64,000 nt of DNA from Pseudovibrio brasiliensis (GCF_018282095.1 NZ_CP074126.1:3762341-3826340); one strand, 5' to 3'; positions 1 to 9,894 are shown, counted from the first letter of the stretch. Notes: generated from the letters alone by a model not told the origin. Translations and numbers: made by a program.

Positions 1-242
1 TCCGTTCCCAACCCGCACGCTACGAGTGGCACATGGATACGTTCGCGCTCTGTCAGCTCCACCAACTGGCCAATGTCTTCATTAACATCCACCATGAGAA
101 GATCAGCGCCCTGACCGGAGCGCAAAACTTTCATAGCCTCAGGAGTGCCTGGCGCATGAGTAACAGACGCCCCACGCTCCATAGCGATCTTGGTTGCGGT
201 CGTCAGCTGGCCGCCAAGCGTTCCAACGATCAAGAGCCGCAT
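1..242 (-). CDS. flbD: FlbD-like sigma-54-dependent flagellar regulator, N-terminal fragment
   Basis: Translating the reverse strand gives an open frame that starts MRLLIVGTLGGQLTTATKIA and runs off the left edge of the window. Only about 80 residues of the receiver-like domain are visible. The segments GADLLMVDVN and ERGASVTHA resemble the N-terminus of Caulobacter FlbD. That protein activates late flagellar genes with sigma-54 RNA polymerase and represses the early fliF operon. The ATG is preceded by AAGGAAC at a spacing of five bases. It is the last gene of a fliF-fliG-fliH-fliN-flbD order, the same as in Caulobacter, and this supports the name. The AAA+ and HTH domains lie outside the window and cannot be checked. 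Confidence 0.8.
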   Translation of the reverse strand, partial: MRLLIVGTLGGQLTTATKIAMERGASVTHAPGTPEAMKVLRSGQGADLLMVDVNEDIGQLVELTERERIHVPLVACGLGT

Positions 243-273
243 GTCAGTTCCTTTCCACTACGCCCCATGCCCC

Positions 274-609
274 TTACTTATCCGCCTTGATAATTTCGGT
301 CATGGTGACACCAAGCTTATCTTCCACCAGCACAACTTCGCCGCGAGCAATAAGCCTGTTATTCACGTAAACGTCTATGGCCTCGCCAACCTTCCGGTCA
401 AGCTCCATAACGATCCCGGTATCCAGATGCAGGAGGTCAGACACCTTCATCTTTGTATGCCCAAGCACTGCCGCCAGCTGCACCGGAACGTCAAAAACAG
501 CTTCCAGATCCTCGGCAGCCTTTACACCGGCCCCGCCTTCTTCATCCGTTCCAGCGCGCTGGGTACTCTGGTGTTGGTCCAGCACCATGCCCTGTTCATC
601 ACTGCTCAT
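274..609 (-). CDS. fliN: Flagellar motor switch protein FliN
   Basis: FliN forms part of the cytoplasmic C-ring and helps set the direction of flagellar rotation. The 111-residue product has an acidic, variable N-terminus. A C-terminal SpoA domain (about residues 35-108) follows, with the typical pattern VFDVPVQLAAVLG, LDTGIVMELDRKVGEAIDVYVNN and GEVVLVEDKLGVTMTEI. A longer reading with 14 extra codons is possible, but the ATG chosen here has AAAGG six bases upstream and gives the usual FliN length. It lies 61 bp after fliH and 31 bp before flbD in one operon. Confidence 0.92.
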   Translation of the reverse strand: MSSDEQGMVLDQHQSTQRAGTDEEGGAGVKAAEDLEAVFDVPVQLAAVLGHTKMKVSDLLHLDTGIVMELDRKVGEAIDVYVNNRLIARGEVVLVEDKLGVTMTEIIKADK

Positions 610-670
610 AATCAACCTTTCTGATCCGGCACCGGCCTCAAACCGTTCCAATCATAGGCAAAAACTAAAA

Positions 671-1351
671 TCACTCAGCCCGACTGGCCCGCTCACGGGC
701 GTCAAAGTGAGATTTTATGACTTGTTCAATATGCTCAACCGTCTTGCGACGATCACGAATAATTCCACCATCCGGCCATTCAATCCGACAATCACCGCGA
801 GACATGCTCTCAGACTTCACAACATGCACTTTGCCTTCAAAGCTGCTATTCAGAACAAGGCCCTCAACCATCTCTTCTAATGCGTGCGTATCTTCTGTCG
901 GCACTTCAATGAGGATTTGAGGGATCTTACGCAGCGGTGCCAGGCATTCAGACAGCAGCGCCACCACTTCAGCCAGTGGCTCCCGCGCGATCAAATGACT
1001 GCAAAGACGGCGCGCAATCAAAAAGCACATGCTCACAAGGTTCTGCTCTTGTGCGCGAATCTGGTTCTCAAGATCACCAAGTGCCACTTCCAGTCGTTCC
1101 CGCAGAACAATCAGCTCTTCCTGAGCGCTCAGCTTCTGCTGCTCAGCAATCGCCTGACGGGCCTGCATCTCACCACGAGCGAAAGCCGCCTCTTCAGCCG
1201 CCTTCAAAATCTGTTGATGCTCAGCAACCGTAATTGTCGGTTCCGGCGGAGGCGCTTCTTCTATAACAGCAGCAGCCTCAACCTCATCGATGGATTTGGT
1301 ATCAAACAGAAAACGCTGACGAACTGCGCCCTGAGGCATAACCGTAACCAT
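671..1351 (-). CDS. fliH: Flagellar assembly protein FliH
   Basis: FliH is the regulator of the export ATPase FliI and docks it to the C-ring through FliN. The 226-residue product has a central helical, glutamine- and alanine-rich stalk (about residues 45-110) and a C-terminal FliH/YscL-like domain with HLIAREPLAEVVALLSECL and RGDCRIEWPDGGIIRDR. The last motif is characteristic of the family C-terminus. I start at the ATG that has a perfect AGGAGG seven bases upstream. An upstream TTG in frame would add only two residues. In Caulobacter the gene at this position is called flbE/fliH. Confidence 0.88.
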   Translation of the reverse strand: MVTVMPQGAVRQRFLFDTKSIDEVEAAAVIEEAPPPEPTITVAEHQQILKAAEEAAFARGEMQARQAIAEQQKLSAQEELIVLRERLEVALGDLENQIRAQEQNLVSMCFLIARRLCSHLIAREPLAEVVALLSECLAPLRKIPQILIEVPTEDTHALEEMVEGLVLNSSFEGKVHVVKSESMSRGDCRIEWPDGGIIRDRRKTVEHIEQVIKSHFDARERASRAE

Positions 1352-1387
1352 CAGCAAGCCTCCTGAAACAGCAGAGAAAGGGAGAGA

Positions 1388-2452
1388 TTAGTAGACAAGC
1401 TCGTCCTCTCCTTTCTTCTTGTTGATGGTGATTTCACCAGCAGCAGCCAGATCTTTCGCTTTCAACACAAGACCGTTCTGCGCTTCATCAACCTCACGTA
1501 GGCGAACAGGTCCCATGTTATCCATATCTTCCTGCAGCATCTTCGCAGCACGGGCCGACATGTTGGCTGTAAAGAACGCCACAGCAGTCTCAGAAGCGCC
1601 TTTCAGCGCCATTGCCAGCTGATCCTTCTCAACATTGCGAAGTAAGGTCTGGCAGGCGCCGGAATCCAGCTTCAACAGATCTTCGAAGGTAAACATCAGA
1701 TTGCGGATACGCTCAGCAGACTCGCGGCTATCTTCTTCAAGCGCAGCCAGGAAGCGACCTTCTGTTTGTCTGTCAAAGTTATTGAAGATGTCCGCCATCA
1801 TCTCGTGACTGTCACGACGGCTAGTCTGAGACAGGTTAGACATGAACTCAATACGCAGCGTCTGCTCAACCTTCTCCAGAATATCCTTCTGAATGGATTC
1901 CATGCGCAACATGCGGTTCACAACATCCAGTGCCAGCTCTTCATTGAGCAGCGCTAGAACGCGGGCAGCATGGTCACTCTGGATTTTAGAAAGAACCACC
2001 GCAATGGTCTGCGGATATTCGTTCTTCAGATAGTTCGCCAGCACGTTTTCCGGAACGTTAGAGAGCTTCTCCCACATATTTCGGCCAGCAGGACCGCGGA
2101 TCTCTTCCATGATGATCGCAACACGATCAGAAGGCAGGAACGAGTTCAACAGTCGCTCAGTCACATCCACGTTGCCGTTCAGCGCACCACGGGTTGAAAG
2201 GCGCTTGAGAAAATCAACAAACAGCTCTTCCAGCATGGTCGGAGTCACAGGGCCAAGGCTTGCCATAGCGCTGGAAACCTGCCGCACTTCAATCTCATCC
2301 AGTCCGGCCCAGATGGCTTTTCCATATTCCTGCCCAAGCGCCAAGAGCAGAACGGCTGCCCGCTCTGCTCCACCAAGTTCTCGTTCAGCCACCTCAGATG
2401 TGACTGCCAGCGCTTGTTCTGTCATCTCTTGCTGCAGTGTCTCCTCACTCAT
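1388..2452 (-). CDS. fliG: Flagellar motor switch protein FliG
   Basis: FliG is the C-ring protein that contacts the MotA stator and generates torque. The 354-residue product shows the three-domain layout: an N-terminal FliF-binding region ([19 protein letters not shown]), the middle domain with [11 protein letters not shown] (the family motif is EHPQ; Tyr replaces His), and the charged C-terminal domain with [16 protein letters not shown] and [13 protein letters not shown]. The start ATG lies one base after the fliF stop codon, so the two genes are probably translationally coupled. Confidence 0.95.
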   Translation of the reverse strand: MSEETLQQEMTEQALAVTSEVAERELGGAERAAVLLLALGQEYGKAIWAGLDEIEVRQVSSAMASLGPVTPTMLEELFVDFLKRLSTRGALNGNVDVTERLLNSFLPSDRVAIIMEEIRGPAGRNMWEKLSNVPENVLANYLKNEYPQTIAVVLSKIQSDHAARVLALLNEELALDVVNRMLRMESIQKDILEKVEQTLRIEFMSNLSQTSRRDSHEMMADIFNNFDRQTEGRFLAALEEDSRESAERIRNLMFTFEDLLKLDSGACQTLLRNVEKDQLAMALKGASETAVAFFTANMSARAAKMLQEDMDNMGPVRLREVDEAQNGLVLKAKDLAAAGEITINKKKGEDELVY

Positions 2453-2453
2453 T

Positions 2454-4103
2454 CTAAGCTGCCTCGTTCAACCAGCCGCGAACGATATTGACCGCTTCGC
2501 TCGGAGAATCTTCAATCATTTCACTTATCTGTTGGATTGAACTTTGGTGGAGAGCTGCCTGCATCTTGGCATCTTCAATCCACTCTGCTGTCGGGATCTC
2601 AGTTGGAACTGCTTCCATCTCACCCACAATGCCTTCAACCTGCGCAGGGCTCTCAGCAACCAGCGTGCCATCCGGTAGCATCTGTACACCGCTGCCTTCA
2701 ATGGCTGCTTTTGCTTCTTCATCCTTAGCAAGAATGCGCTTCATCAATGGAGACACCGCAAAGATCAGAAGCAGGACGGTGATCACGAACAGAACACCCA
2801 GTTCTGCAAACTTCATAATATCTGCACGTGTGAAGTCAAACAGCCCGCCTTCACCATCAGCAAAGTCCGACAGAGGCGCTTCAACGAACCGCATGTTCAC
2901 CACTTCAACGGTGTCACCACGATGTTTGCTGAAGCCAACCGCTGTGCGCACAAGGGTAGCAATCTGCTCCAGTTCTTCTCTGCTGCGCGGCTGATAGGTC
3001 TGCGTGCCATCCTCATTGGTGGTATAAGTACCATCAACCAGAACCGCCACAGACAGGCGCTCCAGACCACCGGCCTCATAGATCTCCGTCACAGTACTCT
3101 TAGAGATCTCGTAATTGAGGATCTCTTCGGAAGTATTGGAGGCATCTTTGGAACCAGCAGAGCTGCCTGCAGCATCCGCATTGGGCAGTTGATTGCCAAC
3201 AGAAACAGTGTCTTCCCCATTCGTGGAAGACGCATTCTCCTCCTTACTTTGAGAAGAACGCAACACCTGTCCATCTGGATCAAACAGCTCTTGCGTTTCA
3301 GTCTTGCGGTTATAGTTGATTTCCGCAGCAACCCGCACCCGCGCGCGACCTGTTCCAACGACGTTATTAAGGATCTCTTCAACCTGTTGCCGCAGGCGGG
3401 TCTCCATTGTCGAACGTCGTTCATCCAGAGAGGAACCGCCTGCAAGACCTTCTTTATCACCGGTTCCGCTGGCAAGCAGTGTGCCGCGCTCATCGACAAT
3501 AGAAACATAAGAAGGCTCCAGCCCTTCAACTGCAGTCGCAACCAGATGCTGAATAGCTCGGATCTGGCCATTGCTCAAAGAGCCTTGCACTTTAATAGCA
3601 ATAGAAGCCGTTGGCGGTTCACGGTCCCGTTGGAACAGTTGTTTTTCAGGGATCACCAGATGAACGCGCGCGGATGCAATTCGGCCAATACTTCTGATGG
3701 TTCTGGAAAGTTCACCTTCAAGAGCGCGTGTCCGGTTCAGGTTCTGTACGAAGCTCGTCGCACCAAGCGTATCAGTCTTATCGAAGATCTCGTAGCCAAC
3801 ACCACCACCAGATGGCAGTCCAGCTTCAGCAAGCGTCATACGAAGACGATGTACATTTTCCTGAGGAACAAGAACGCTGCGACCATTCACGCCCAGTTCA
3901 TAAGAAACACCCTGAGATTCAACCTGGCTGACAATAGCTGCCGCATCTTCAAGAGTAAGATCTGTAAACAGTGGCACCATCTGCGGTGCAGTCGCGCGCA
4001 CGATGATAAAACTGAACAGGCCGATCAACAGAGCAGCCATCGCGCCCATCGCTGCCAATCGCGCGGGCCCAAGTCCTTTCAAGAAGTCAAGGATTCCACT
4101 CAC
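2454..4103 (-). CDS. fliF: Flagellar MS-ring protein FliF
   Basis: FliF forms the inner-membrane MS ring on which the basal body is built. The 549-residue product has an N-terminal membrane segment (about residues 17-38, [18 protein letters not shown]), the periplasmic YscJ/FliF ring-building region ([20 protein letters not shown] onward, with LEGELSRTI and ARVHLVIPE), and a variable low-complexity loop rich in Ser/Asn. A second membrane segment near residue 435 ([19 protein letters not shown]) and a cytoplasmic FliG-binding tail follow. The predicted start is GTG with GGGGCGG upstream. It is the first gene of the fliF-fliG-fliH-fliN-flbD operon, and a CtrA box lies about 120 bp upstream. Confidence 0.95.
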   Translation of the reverse strand: MSGILDFLKGLGPARLAAMGAMAALLIGLFSFIIVRATAPQMVPLFTDLTLEDAAAIVSQVESQGVSYELGVNGRSVLVPQENVHRLRMTLAEAGLPSGGGVGYEIFDKTDTLGATSFVQNLNRTRALEGELSRTIRSIGRIASARVHLVIPEKQLFQRDREPPTASIAIKVQGSLSNGQIRAIQHLVATAVEGLEPSYVSIVDERGTLLASGTGDKEGLAGGSSLDERRSTMETRLRQQVEEILNNVVGTGRARVRVAAEINYNRKTETQELFDPDGQVLRSSQSKEENASSTNGEDTVSVGNQLPNADAAGSSAGSKDASNTSEEILNYEISKSTVTEIYEAGGLERLSVAVLVDGTYTTNEDGTQTYQPRSREELEQIATLVRTAVGFSKHRGDTVEVVNMRFVEAPLSDFADGEGGLFDFTRADIMKFAELGVLFVITVLLLIFAVSPLMKRILAKDEEAKAAIEGSGVQMLPDGTLVAESPAQVEGIVGEMEAVPTEIPTAEWIEDAKMQAALHQSSIQQISEMIEDSPSEAVNIVRGWLNEAA

Positions 4104-4224
4104 AGTTGCCGCCCCGTACTTTTTAATCGCTCATTCAAAAAGCACCAGCAATACTCTCAACACCTTGGAATACGGCGTGATTTGCCCCTGATTTGCTGGT
4201 AGGTAAAAATTGCCCGCCTTAAAG

Positions 4225-4239
4225 TTAACAAAAGGTTAA
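4225..4239 (-). promoter_or_regulatory. CtrA-binding box (TTAA-N7-TTAA) upstream of fliF
   Basis: The sequence reads TTAACAAAAGGTTAA, an exact match to the CtrA consensus TTAA-N7-TTAA. It lies about 120 bp upstream of the fliF start. In Caulobacter the fliF operon is activated by CtrA, so position and match agree. An additional TTAA lies six bases to the left. The rest of the 4104-4431 gap between fliF and the sciP terminator has no convincing gene. Confidence 0.7.
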
Positions 4240-4431
4240 CAAAGCCCTAATAATCGGTAAACGGGAAATCTACCCACAAAGAAGCATTGTGGAATATCGC
4301 AGGAAAGGCCTTTGACTAGGCTTTTGAAGAGTCGAGTGAATCTCGAGCGGCCAGTTCGGCAGATTTTGCCGAAGCAGTTAAGACATCATGGTTAATGCAT
4401 AAAAATGTACAAAATGTGGCTTCCACATACA

Positions 4432-4460
4432 AAAAGGCCGGCTGTGTCAGCCGGCCTTTT
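4432..4460 (-). terminator. Rho-independent terminator after sciP
   Basis: A perfect 12-bp stem (AAAAGGCCGGCT / AGCCGGCCTTTT) encloses the loop GTGTC. On the minus strand the stem ends in a U-rich run, so it should end transcription of the fliK-flgD-sciP group. It lies about 50 bp downstream of the sciP stop codon. Confidence 0.85.
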
Positions 4461-4509
4461 CAGAACCTCAAACCTGTTTGAGCATTACGCCCTTATTGCC
4501 TGAAGCCTA

Positions 4510-4788
4510 TTAGTTGCTGCGATAGTCCTGAACGCGTGTAGCTCGCAAGCCGGCTAAACCGTGTCGATCAATCGAATTCTGCCAAGACAGAAATTCTTCA
4601 ACCGTCAAAGTGTACCGGTTACATGCTTCATCCAGAGACAACAAGCCTCCACGCACAGCCGCAACCACTTCAGCTTTTCTCCTGATAACCCACCGCTTTG
4701 TAGAGGTAGGAGGAAGATCCGCTATCGTCAGAGGACTCCCATCGGGGCCGATGACGTACTTTACTCGTGAACGTATATGTTCGGTCAT
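4510..4788 (-). CDS. sciP: SciP-like CtrA inhibitor (DUF1153 family)
   Basis: SciP is a small helix-turn-helix protein which, in Caulobacter, binds CtrA and stops it from activating its promoters in G1 cells. The 92-residue product contains the family core KYVIGPDGSPLTIADLPP and the basic motif TSTKRWVIRRKAEVVAAVRGG, followed by LSLDEACNRYTLTVEEFLSWQ. I start at MTEHIRSRVKY, the usual N-terminus; an in-frame start five codons earlier is less likely. It sits between flagellar genes, 125 bp downstream of flgD, as expected for a gene of the CtrA flagellar circuit. The function is inferred from family membership. Confidence 0.87.
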   Translation of the reverse strand: MTEHIRSRVKYVIGPDGSPLTIADLPPTSTKRWVIRRKAEVVAAVRGGLLSLDEACNRYTLTVEEFLSWQNSIDRHGLAGLRATRVQDYRSN

Positions 4789-4841
4789 TCTACTCTCACA
4801 CAAACCATGACCAAGCTGAGCATGAGACTAGAACAAGGCGC

Positions 4842-4856
4842 TTAAAATTTGGCTAA
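4842..4856 (-). promoter_or_regulatory. Possible imperfect CtrA box upstream of sciP
   Basis: TTAA-AATTTGG-CTAA matches the CtrA box with seven-base spacing except for one base in the second half-site. It is 54 bp upstream of the sciP start. This is a weak match that can occur by chance in AT-rich sequence. Confidence 0.3.
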
Positions 4857-4913
4857 GCCCCCATCAATCTTTTGGTAAGATTCATAACCGGGAATCTTAG
4901 TGGATATTAACTA

Positions 4914-5570
4914 CTAGAGAATTCCATTGACTCCAGTGACTTCACCTACCGGAATTTTCAGATCGCCCATGTGCAAAATAATGTCACCAGTACTGAAGTC
5001 CACGGCATCTACAGTGCCCTTCACTTCTGTCTGCACAGCGAAAGGTTCACCGTTGGCATCCTTCGTAATGATATCAATGGAATAGGCGCCATCTTCAGCT
5101 TTTGTGCCGTTTGTCGCCACACCATCCCATTCAAAGGTATTGTCGCCTTCAACCAGATCAATCTCTTTCTGATAAACCTCAGCACCCTCACTATTCTTAA
5201 TAGTAACAGTTGCCTTACCAGCAGAAACGGCATCAAGATTCCAGGATGCTTTATCATCCTTGAGCTGGGCTGTTGAGCTTTGAGCGGTCACTTCCTTACC
5301 GATATAATTTACGAACTGACTCGCACTTTGCGTTTTGAGCTGAGTAAGCTGCTCATCCAATTTCTCTGTAGTTGCAACCTGTTGCTCAACCATCGTGTAT
5401 TGAACGAGCTGATTCGTGTATTCAGACGAATCGAGTGGCTCCAGTGGATCCTGGTTTTGAATCTGTGTGGTGAGCAAAGAAATGAACAGGTCAAAGTTGG
5501 CGTTGATGCTGTTCTGAGCGCTTGAGCCAGAGGAACCCGCATTCGGTGTAAGCGCGTTAATAGTAGTCAT
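4914..5570 (-). CDS. flgD: Flagellar hook capping protein FlgD
   Basis: FlgD caps the growing hook rod and is needed for hook subunit assembly. The 218-residue product has the conserved N-terminal motif (about residues 28-62) with LISLLTTQIQNQDPLEPLDS followed by EYTNQLVQYTMVEQ. The C-terminal part has an Ig-like/FlgD beta domain with NTFEWDGVATNGTKAEDGAYS. It lies 22 bp after fliK and is probably transcribed with it. Hook-length control and hook-cap genes are often adjacent. Confidence 0.94.
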   Translation of the reverse strand: MTTINALTPNAGSSGSSAQNSINANFDLFISLLTTQIQNQDPLEPLDSSEYTNQLVQYTMVEQQVATTEKLDEQLTQLKTQSASQFVNYIGKEVTAQSSTAQLKDDKASWNLDAVSAGKATVTIKNSEGAEVYQKEIDLVEGDNTFEWDGVATNGTKAEDGAYSIDIITKDANGEPFAVQTEVKGTVDAVDFSTGDIILHMGDLKIPVGEVTGVNGIL

Positions 5571-5592
5571 TGTCTATTTCCTCGAAACGGCA

Positions 5593-7947
5593 TCAAACCG
5601 AAATATCCACGCCACCTGCGCGGGAACTATTAATTACTTTGTTAGGAGCGAGATAGGTGTCATCCGGCAGGTCTGCATCATCAGAACTTCCATCCAGTTG
5701 GGCAACGAGCGGATCGCGACCATCCTGCTGGTTAGCATCCTGAGAGCCACCTTCCCGATGCCCCAAAGAGAAGCGAAGCGAACTCTTGTCAGCATCAATG
5801 CCAGCTTCCTGAAGCGCCTTCTCCAACCCACGCTGATCTTTCTGCAAAAGTTCGAGCGTTTCTGGACGCTCAGCAATCAGGTGCGCACGAACACGTCCAT
5901 CCTTGCCAAATTCAATAGATACATCGACAGAACCCAGCTCTTTCGGATCAAGCCTGATCTCAAACCGATTCACACCACCACTCACCTGACGTGCAATTTC
6001 CGGCCAAACAGAGTTAGCCACATTTCTCAGAGTAGCTGTTGGAAGCGAGCCCACAGATCGGAAGGCATTTTCAGAACGGGATGTTGTGCTAGAGATCGCC
6101 TCGGAGCTTTCCCAATCCAGCTCGGCTTCGGATCCATCCAGAGGTCCGGCTGCAAGTCCCCAACCAAATGTCGTGGGAGCCGTTCCTTGCTCAGGAGATT
6201 GTTGCACCTTCACCTGAGCAACAACCGGCGCGCTTCCACTCTTCTTATTAGTAGATGCAGTCTGCTCAACAGCCTTGCTTTGAACACTCGCTTGCTCTTC
6301 CACCTCAAAACTTGCAGTAGTTTCTGTAGCCCCTTCTGAAGGCAAGGCATTCTGAGTAGAGTCGCCAGTAACTTTATTATTGGCAGTCAGTGGAGCCGCC
6401 ACAGTGGCTACAGACGCAGTTCGACTGGACTGTTCAGCAACGCGGACACCGCTTTCAGCACCCTGCTGCACTGGTTCACCTGCTGCTTTCTGCACCTGAA
6501 CCAGCTGCTCACCTTCTTTCACAGCAGCCTCAGCTTTTGCTGTCACATTAGGGAAGATGATCTGACCATCCCTCTCCTGAGATACTGGTTGCGCTACACG
6601 CTGCTGACTTCCAACAAAGCCCGGTCCAGACCGATCTACACGGCGTGTAAGAACTGGCTCCTGATCCAGCACATCATTCTCGACTAGAGCATCATCAGTA
6701 GTAATTGCAGTCTGAGAGTTGTCCTTTGAGAGTACTGGTTGAGCTTTCGCAGGCTCATTTTGCGCCTTGATGCTCTTCACCTCAGCAGCTTTTGTCAGTT
6801 GTGTCACCGCATCAACCACTTCTTGGGCAGCCGGTTGAACAGGCGCCTCGGGTGTTACTGCACCTTCAGCCTTCACACTAGGATGAGGTCCAAGCACTTT
6901 TGGCGCCTCAACCCGGCCTAATTCCTGCGGCTGCACTTTCTCATCTGCTGCCTCTGAAGACTGTGAGGATGCACTGGTAGCAGCTGTAGTTTGTACTTGC
7001 TTACCGCCACCACGACCAGCATTCACCGCATCTACTGCACGGGCAACAAGCTCTGGGTCGGCGTTTGCCGTAGCATCAGTCTTCGGCAACACAACAGGAT
7101 TGATGGTTGTTTCAGCTTGAGCGCCTCGCGCTTCAGCAGGCTTTACGGTGTCACTCGCAACAGTCTCTTGAGAAGTAGCAGCTGCACCACGAGAGCTTGC
7201 TGCATCCTGCTGTCCAGCAACTCCAACATTCTCAGCTTTAACAATGGAAGAGCGAGCTGCCTCAACATCCCCGTTAGAGCCAAGCGGCAAGATCTGCCCA
7301 CCACGCTCTTTAAGTGCTGCTGTTGCCAGCTCAACATCTTGCACATTCTCATTCGCAAGCGGAGCAGTTTGCTCGCCGTTCACCACAGGGACAACAACCT
7401 CAGCAGCCTGCTGTGCGCCAACGGCTGGTGCTGAAGCATTTCCTACCGTCTTAACACCACTACCCTGCTCACCACTTCTCGAAGGTTTTCCGGTCACGTT
7501 CTGCGGCAGCGGAACAAACGGCGCCTTAGAACTATCTGCAGATGGTGCTGTAGTTCCAGCAGCTATTGCTTGTGCAGCACCCGTCCCTTGAACGGCAGCA
7601 ATCACACTCAGATTTTCAGAAACGACCGAAACCTGTGCAGCCGCAGGAACCCCAAGATCTGCGACCAAACCGGCAACGCCATCTTCTCCTGCCTCTTGCT
7701 GAACAAGTTCTGGATTGAGAACAGGCAGGTCTCCACCAGCAGTCAAGGCACCTGAAAACAGATCAGCTGTCGTTGCAGCAGCCCCATCGCCTTCAGAAGC
7801 CTTCGCCAGAAGGTTGGAAAAAAGATCCGCATTTTGGCCAAGCACACCTTCACCAAGCAGCGCATTACCACCCTGCCCGACAACGGGTCCAACAGGAGTT
7901 TGCGGCTGAACTGGGTTACTTAAACTCAGCAAGGCAGGTTGCGACAT
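5593..7947 (-). CDS. fliK: Flagellar hook-length control protein FliK
   Basis: FliK measures hook length and switches the export apparatus to filament substrates. The 784-residue product is dominated by a long, low-complexity region rich in Ala, Gln, Val, Ser and Thr (residues about 1-600). Its C-terminal Flg_hook domain contains RFEIRLDPKELGSVDVSIEF and VRAHLIAERPETLELLQKD, the hallmark of the family. It is long for the family (often 400-650 residues). A sigma-54 promoter and an FlbD-like site lie upstream, which fits a late flagellar gene. Confidence 0.9.
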   Translation of the reverse strand: MSQPALLSLSNPVQPQTPVGPVVGQGGNALLGEGVLGQNADLFSNLLAKASEGDGAAATTADLFSGALTAGGDLPVLNPELVQQEAGEDGVAGLVADLGVPAAAQVSVVSENLSVIAAVQGTGAAQAIAAGTTAPSADSSKAPFVPLPQNVTGKPSRSGEQGSGVKTVGNASAPAVGAQQAAEVVVPVVNGEQTAPLANENVQDVELATAALKERGGQILPLGSNGDVEAARSSIVKAENVGVAGQQDAASSRGAAATSQETVASDTVKPAEARGAQAETTINPVVLPKTDATANADPELVARAVDAVNAGRGGGKQVQTTAATSASSQSSEAADEKVQPQELGRVEAPKVLGPHPSVKAEGAVTPEAPVQPAAQEVVDAVTQLTKAAEVKSIKAQNEPAKAQPVLSKDNSQTAITTDDALVENDVLDQEPVLTRRVDRSGPGFVGSQQRVAQPVSQERDGQIIFPNVTAKAEAAVKEGEQLVQVQKAAGEPVQQGAESGVRVAEQSSRTASVATVAAPLTANNKVTGDSTQNALPSEGATETTASFEVEEQASVQSKAVEQTASTNKKSGSAPVVAQVKVQQSPEQGTAPTTFGWGLAAGPLDGSEAELDWESSEAISSTTSRSENAFRSVGSLPTATLRNVANSVWPEIARQVSGGVNRFEIRLDPKELGSVDVSIEFGKDGRVRAHLIAERPETLELLQKDQRGLEKALQEAGIDADKSSLRFSLGHREGGSQDANQQDGRDPLVAQLDGSSDDADLPDDTYLAPNKVINSSRAGGVDISV

Positions 7948-8011
7948 ATATTCCTCAAACTACGCAGCACGTATCATCAAAACCGACGACATAGATATCT
8001 TGCGCGCAGAT

Positions 8012-8028
8012 ATGCAATTAGCAGGCCA
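8012..8028 (-). promoter_or_regulatory. Sigma-54 promoter for fliK-flgD
   Basis: On the minus strand the sequence is TGGCCTGCTAATTGCAT. The invariant GG and GC dinucleotides are ten bases apart as sigma-54 requires, and the -12 element TTGCA is exact. The -24 element differs from TGGCAC at two positions. It lies 65-81 bp upstream of the fliK start. Confidence 0.6.
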
Positions 8029-8112
8029 GTTACATAAATCTAAATTTCTCTTTCATTACAGCTAGATAATCCAAGTCACACCTAATCAGTCAATCAATTG
8101 GCACAGACTTAT

Positions 8113-8129
8113 TTGCCGCCTCTCGGCAA
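8113..8129. promoter_or_regulatory. FlbD-like enhancer site (inverted repeat)
   Basis: A perfect inverted repeat TTGCCG-CCTCT-CGGCAA lies about 85 bp upstream of the predicted sigma-54 promoter. That is a normal distance for an activator of this class. CGGCAA half-sites resemble the ftr sites bound by FlbD in Caulobacter. A possible 80-codon ORF across this region is probably not a gene. Confidence 0.5.
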
Positions 8130-8406
8130 CAAATGCCCAGCCTGCAAAATACCCCAATCAAAAAGATTGGCCTTCCGTCGAGTTTTAGGTATATTCCCGC
8201 CAACTAACACGCTCAAAGCGTACGCATGCGAAGCGTTTAAAAATGAGAGTTTGCGCTTAGCCATCGCCAAAGCGCAACAAGCACTAAGCAAGCAAAAGAA
8301 ACTAATCTGCACTTCGGATTTCAATGTCTCCCAAGCTTGAATTCTGCTCGTTGCATTATAGATATGGCTCTCTGTTCAAACGCGCCTACAGGATGAGGTA
8401 CTTGGA

Positions 8407-9609
8407 ATGCTAAACAGTCTTGGCCTGCCCGGCCGCCCGGAAGACACACGGGTGGTTGTTGCCATGTCAGGCGGCGTAGATTCATCAGTCGTTGCCGGAC
8501 TGATGAAGCGCGAAGGCTATGATGTCGTTGGCGTCACACTGCAGCTTTACGATCATGGCGAAGCAATCCAACGCAAGGGCGCTTGCTGCGCAGGACAGGA
8601 CATCCACGATGCCCGTCGTGTTGCAGAAAAGCTTGGTATCCCACATTACGTTCTGGATTATGAGTCCCGCTTTAAAGAGCAAGTGATCGAGCGCTTCGCC
8701 GACAGTTACATCAACGGTGAAACCCCAATTCCTTGTGTCACCTGTAACCAGACTGTCAAGTTTAAAGACCTACTGGAAACAGCCAAGGATCTTGGTGCTG
8801 ATGTGCTCGTCACTGGCCACTATGTTCGCACAGGTATGGAAGGCAACCAACTTGCCATGTTCCGCCCTGTCGATCTGGACCGTGACCAGAGCTACTTCCT
8901 ATTTGCGACCACACAGGAACAGCTCGACTTCCTGCGCTTCCCTCTTGGCGGCATGACAAAACCGGAAGTACGTGAACTGGCCCGAGAGTTTGATCTGGCA
9001 ATCGCTGATAAACATGACAGTCAGGACATCTGCTTTGTACCGCAAGGCCGTTACACCGACGTAATCGCGAAACTGCGCCCACATGCAGCAGAACCAGGTG
9101 ACATCGTGCACGTGGATGGCCGTGTTCTGGGTAAGCACAATGGCATTATTCATTACACGATCGGTCAGCGCCGCGGCATCGGTGTTGCGACAGGCGACCC
9201 GCTCTATGTTGTCCATCTGGATGCTAATGGCCGCCGTGTGATTGTCGGTCCTAAAGAAGCCCTCGCAACACACAATCTGTTGCTGCGCGAGGTCAACTGG
9301 ATTGGCCCGGGCACTCTGGACGACCTGCCAGAAGAAGGCATCACAGTTTACGCCAAAGTGCGCTCTACTCGCCCACCAACCGAAGCAGTGCTGCGTAAGA
9401 ATGGTGAGAACATTCAGGTAGAGCTCGTCGCGGGTGAAATGGGCGTCGCTCCAGGTCAGGCTTGTGTCTTCTTCGATAAAGAAGGACAGGAAGCTCGCGT
9501 CCTTGGTGGTGGCTGGATCCAGCGTGCCGAGAAACAGGAAGGCGCAGAAGCCGCTCTAAAAGCCCTGCTCGGCAAGAGCTGGGAAGCAGCGGGTTTCCCA
9601 GCAAGCTAG
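8407..9609 (+). CDS. mnmA: tRNA-specific 2-thiouridylase MnmA
   Basis: MnmA inserts sulfur at position 2 of wobble uridine 34 in the tRNAs for Lys, Glu and Gln, using ATP and relayed persulfide. The 400-residue product has the PP-loop [13 protein letters not shown] (from about residue 21), the catalytic cysteine in [10 protein letters not shown], and the partner cysteine in [16 protein letters not shown] and the C-terminal beta-barrel domain follow. Length and motifs are typical. It is transcribed alone and ends in a clear terminator. Confidence 0.97.
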   Translation: MLNSLGLPGRPEDTRVVVAMSGGVDSSVVAGLMKREGYDVVGVTLQLYDHGEAIQRKGACCAGQDIHDARRVAEKLGIPHYVLDYESRFKEQVIERFADSYINGETPIPCVTCNQTVKFKDLLETAKDLGADVLVTGHYVRTGMEGNQLAMFRPVDLDRDQSYFLFATTQEQLDFLRFPLGGMTKPEVRELAREFDLAIADKHDSQDICFVPQGRYTDVIAKLRPHAAEPGDIVHVDGRVLGKHNGIIHYTIGQRRGIGVATGDPLYVVHLDANGRRVIVGPKEALATHNLLLREVNWIGPGTLDDLPEEGITVYAKVRSTRPPTEAVLRKNGENIQVELVAGEMGVAPGQACVFFDKEGQEARVLGGGWIQRAEKQEGAEAALKALLGKSWEAAGFPAS

Positions 9610-9630
9610 ACTGCAAACCAATTATGAAAC

Positions 9631-9675
9631 AAACGCCTCGCTTGGTATAAACACCTTGCGGGGCGTTTTTTATTG
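9631..9675 (+). terminator. Rho-independent terminator after mnmA
   Basis: AAACGCC-T-CGC pairs with GCG-G-GGCGTTT across a short loop, and the hairpin is followed by a T run. It starts 22 bp after the mnmA stop codon. The 294 bp from here to the tRNA hold only the tRNA promoter; I see no gene. Confidence 0.8.
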
Positions 9676-9894
9676 TCCCCATTACAACACCAGCTAGCCT
9701 ACAGTCACGCTCTTCAGAGCAATCGCAGCCTAAGAAAGCCATTTGAGGAATATTGGGTTGGAAAGATTTTCGATTATTTTCGCAACTCCAAGTCACAACC
9801 GGCAGTTAAACCTCGGTGAAATCGGCATTAACCCTAGGTTTTCATGGAGTTTTTCACAAGAAGGCATATTTCCACAAAACTTAACTAAGAACGC

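Noticed and set aside
8098-8340. An 80-codon plus-strand ORF between fliK and mnmA
   Set aside because: It covers the FlbD-like inverted repeat, has no recognisable family and no good ribosome-binding site, and an overlapping frame on the other strand looks equally plausible.
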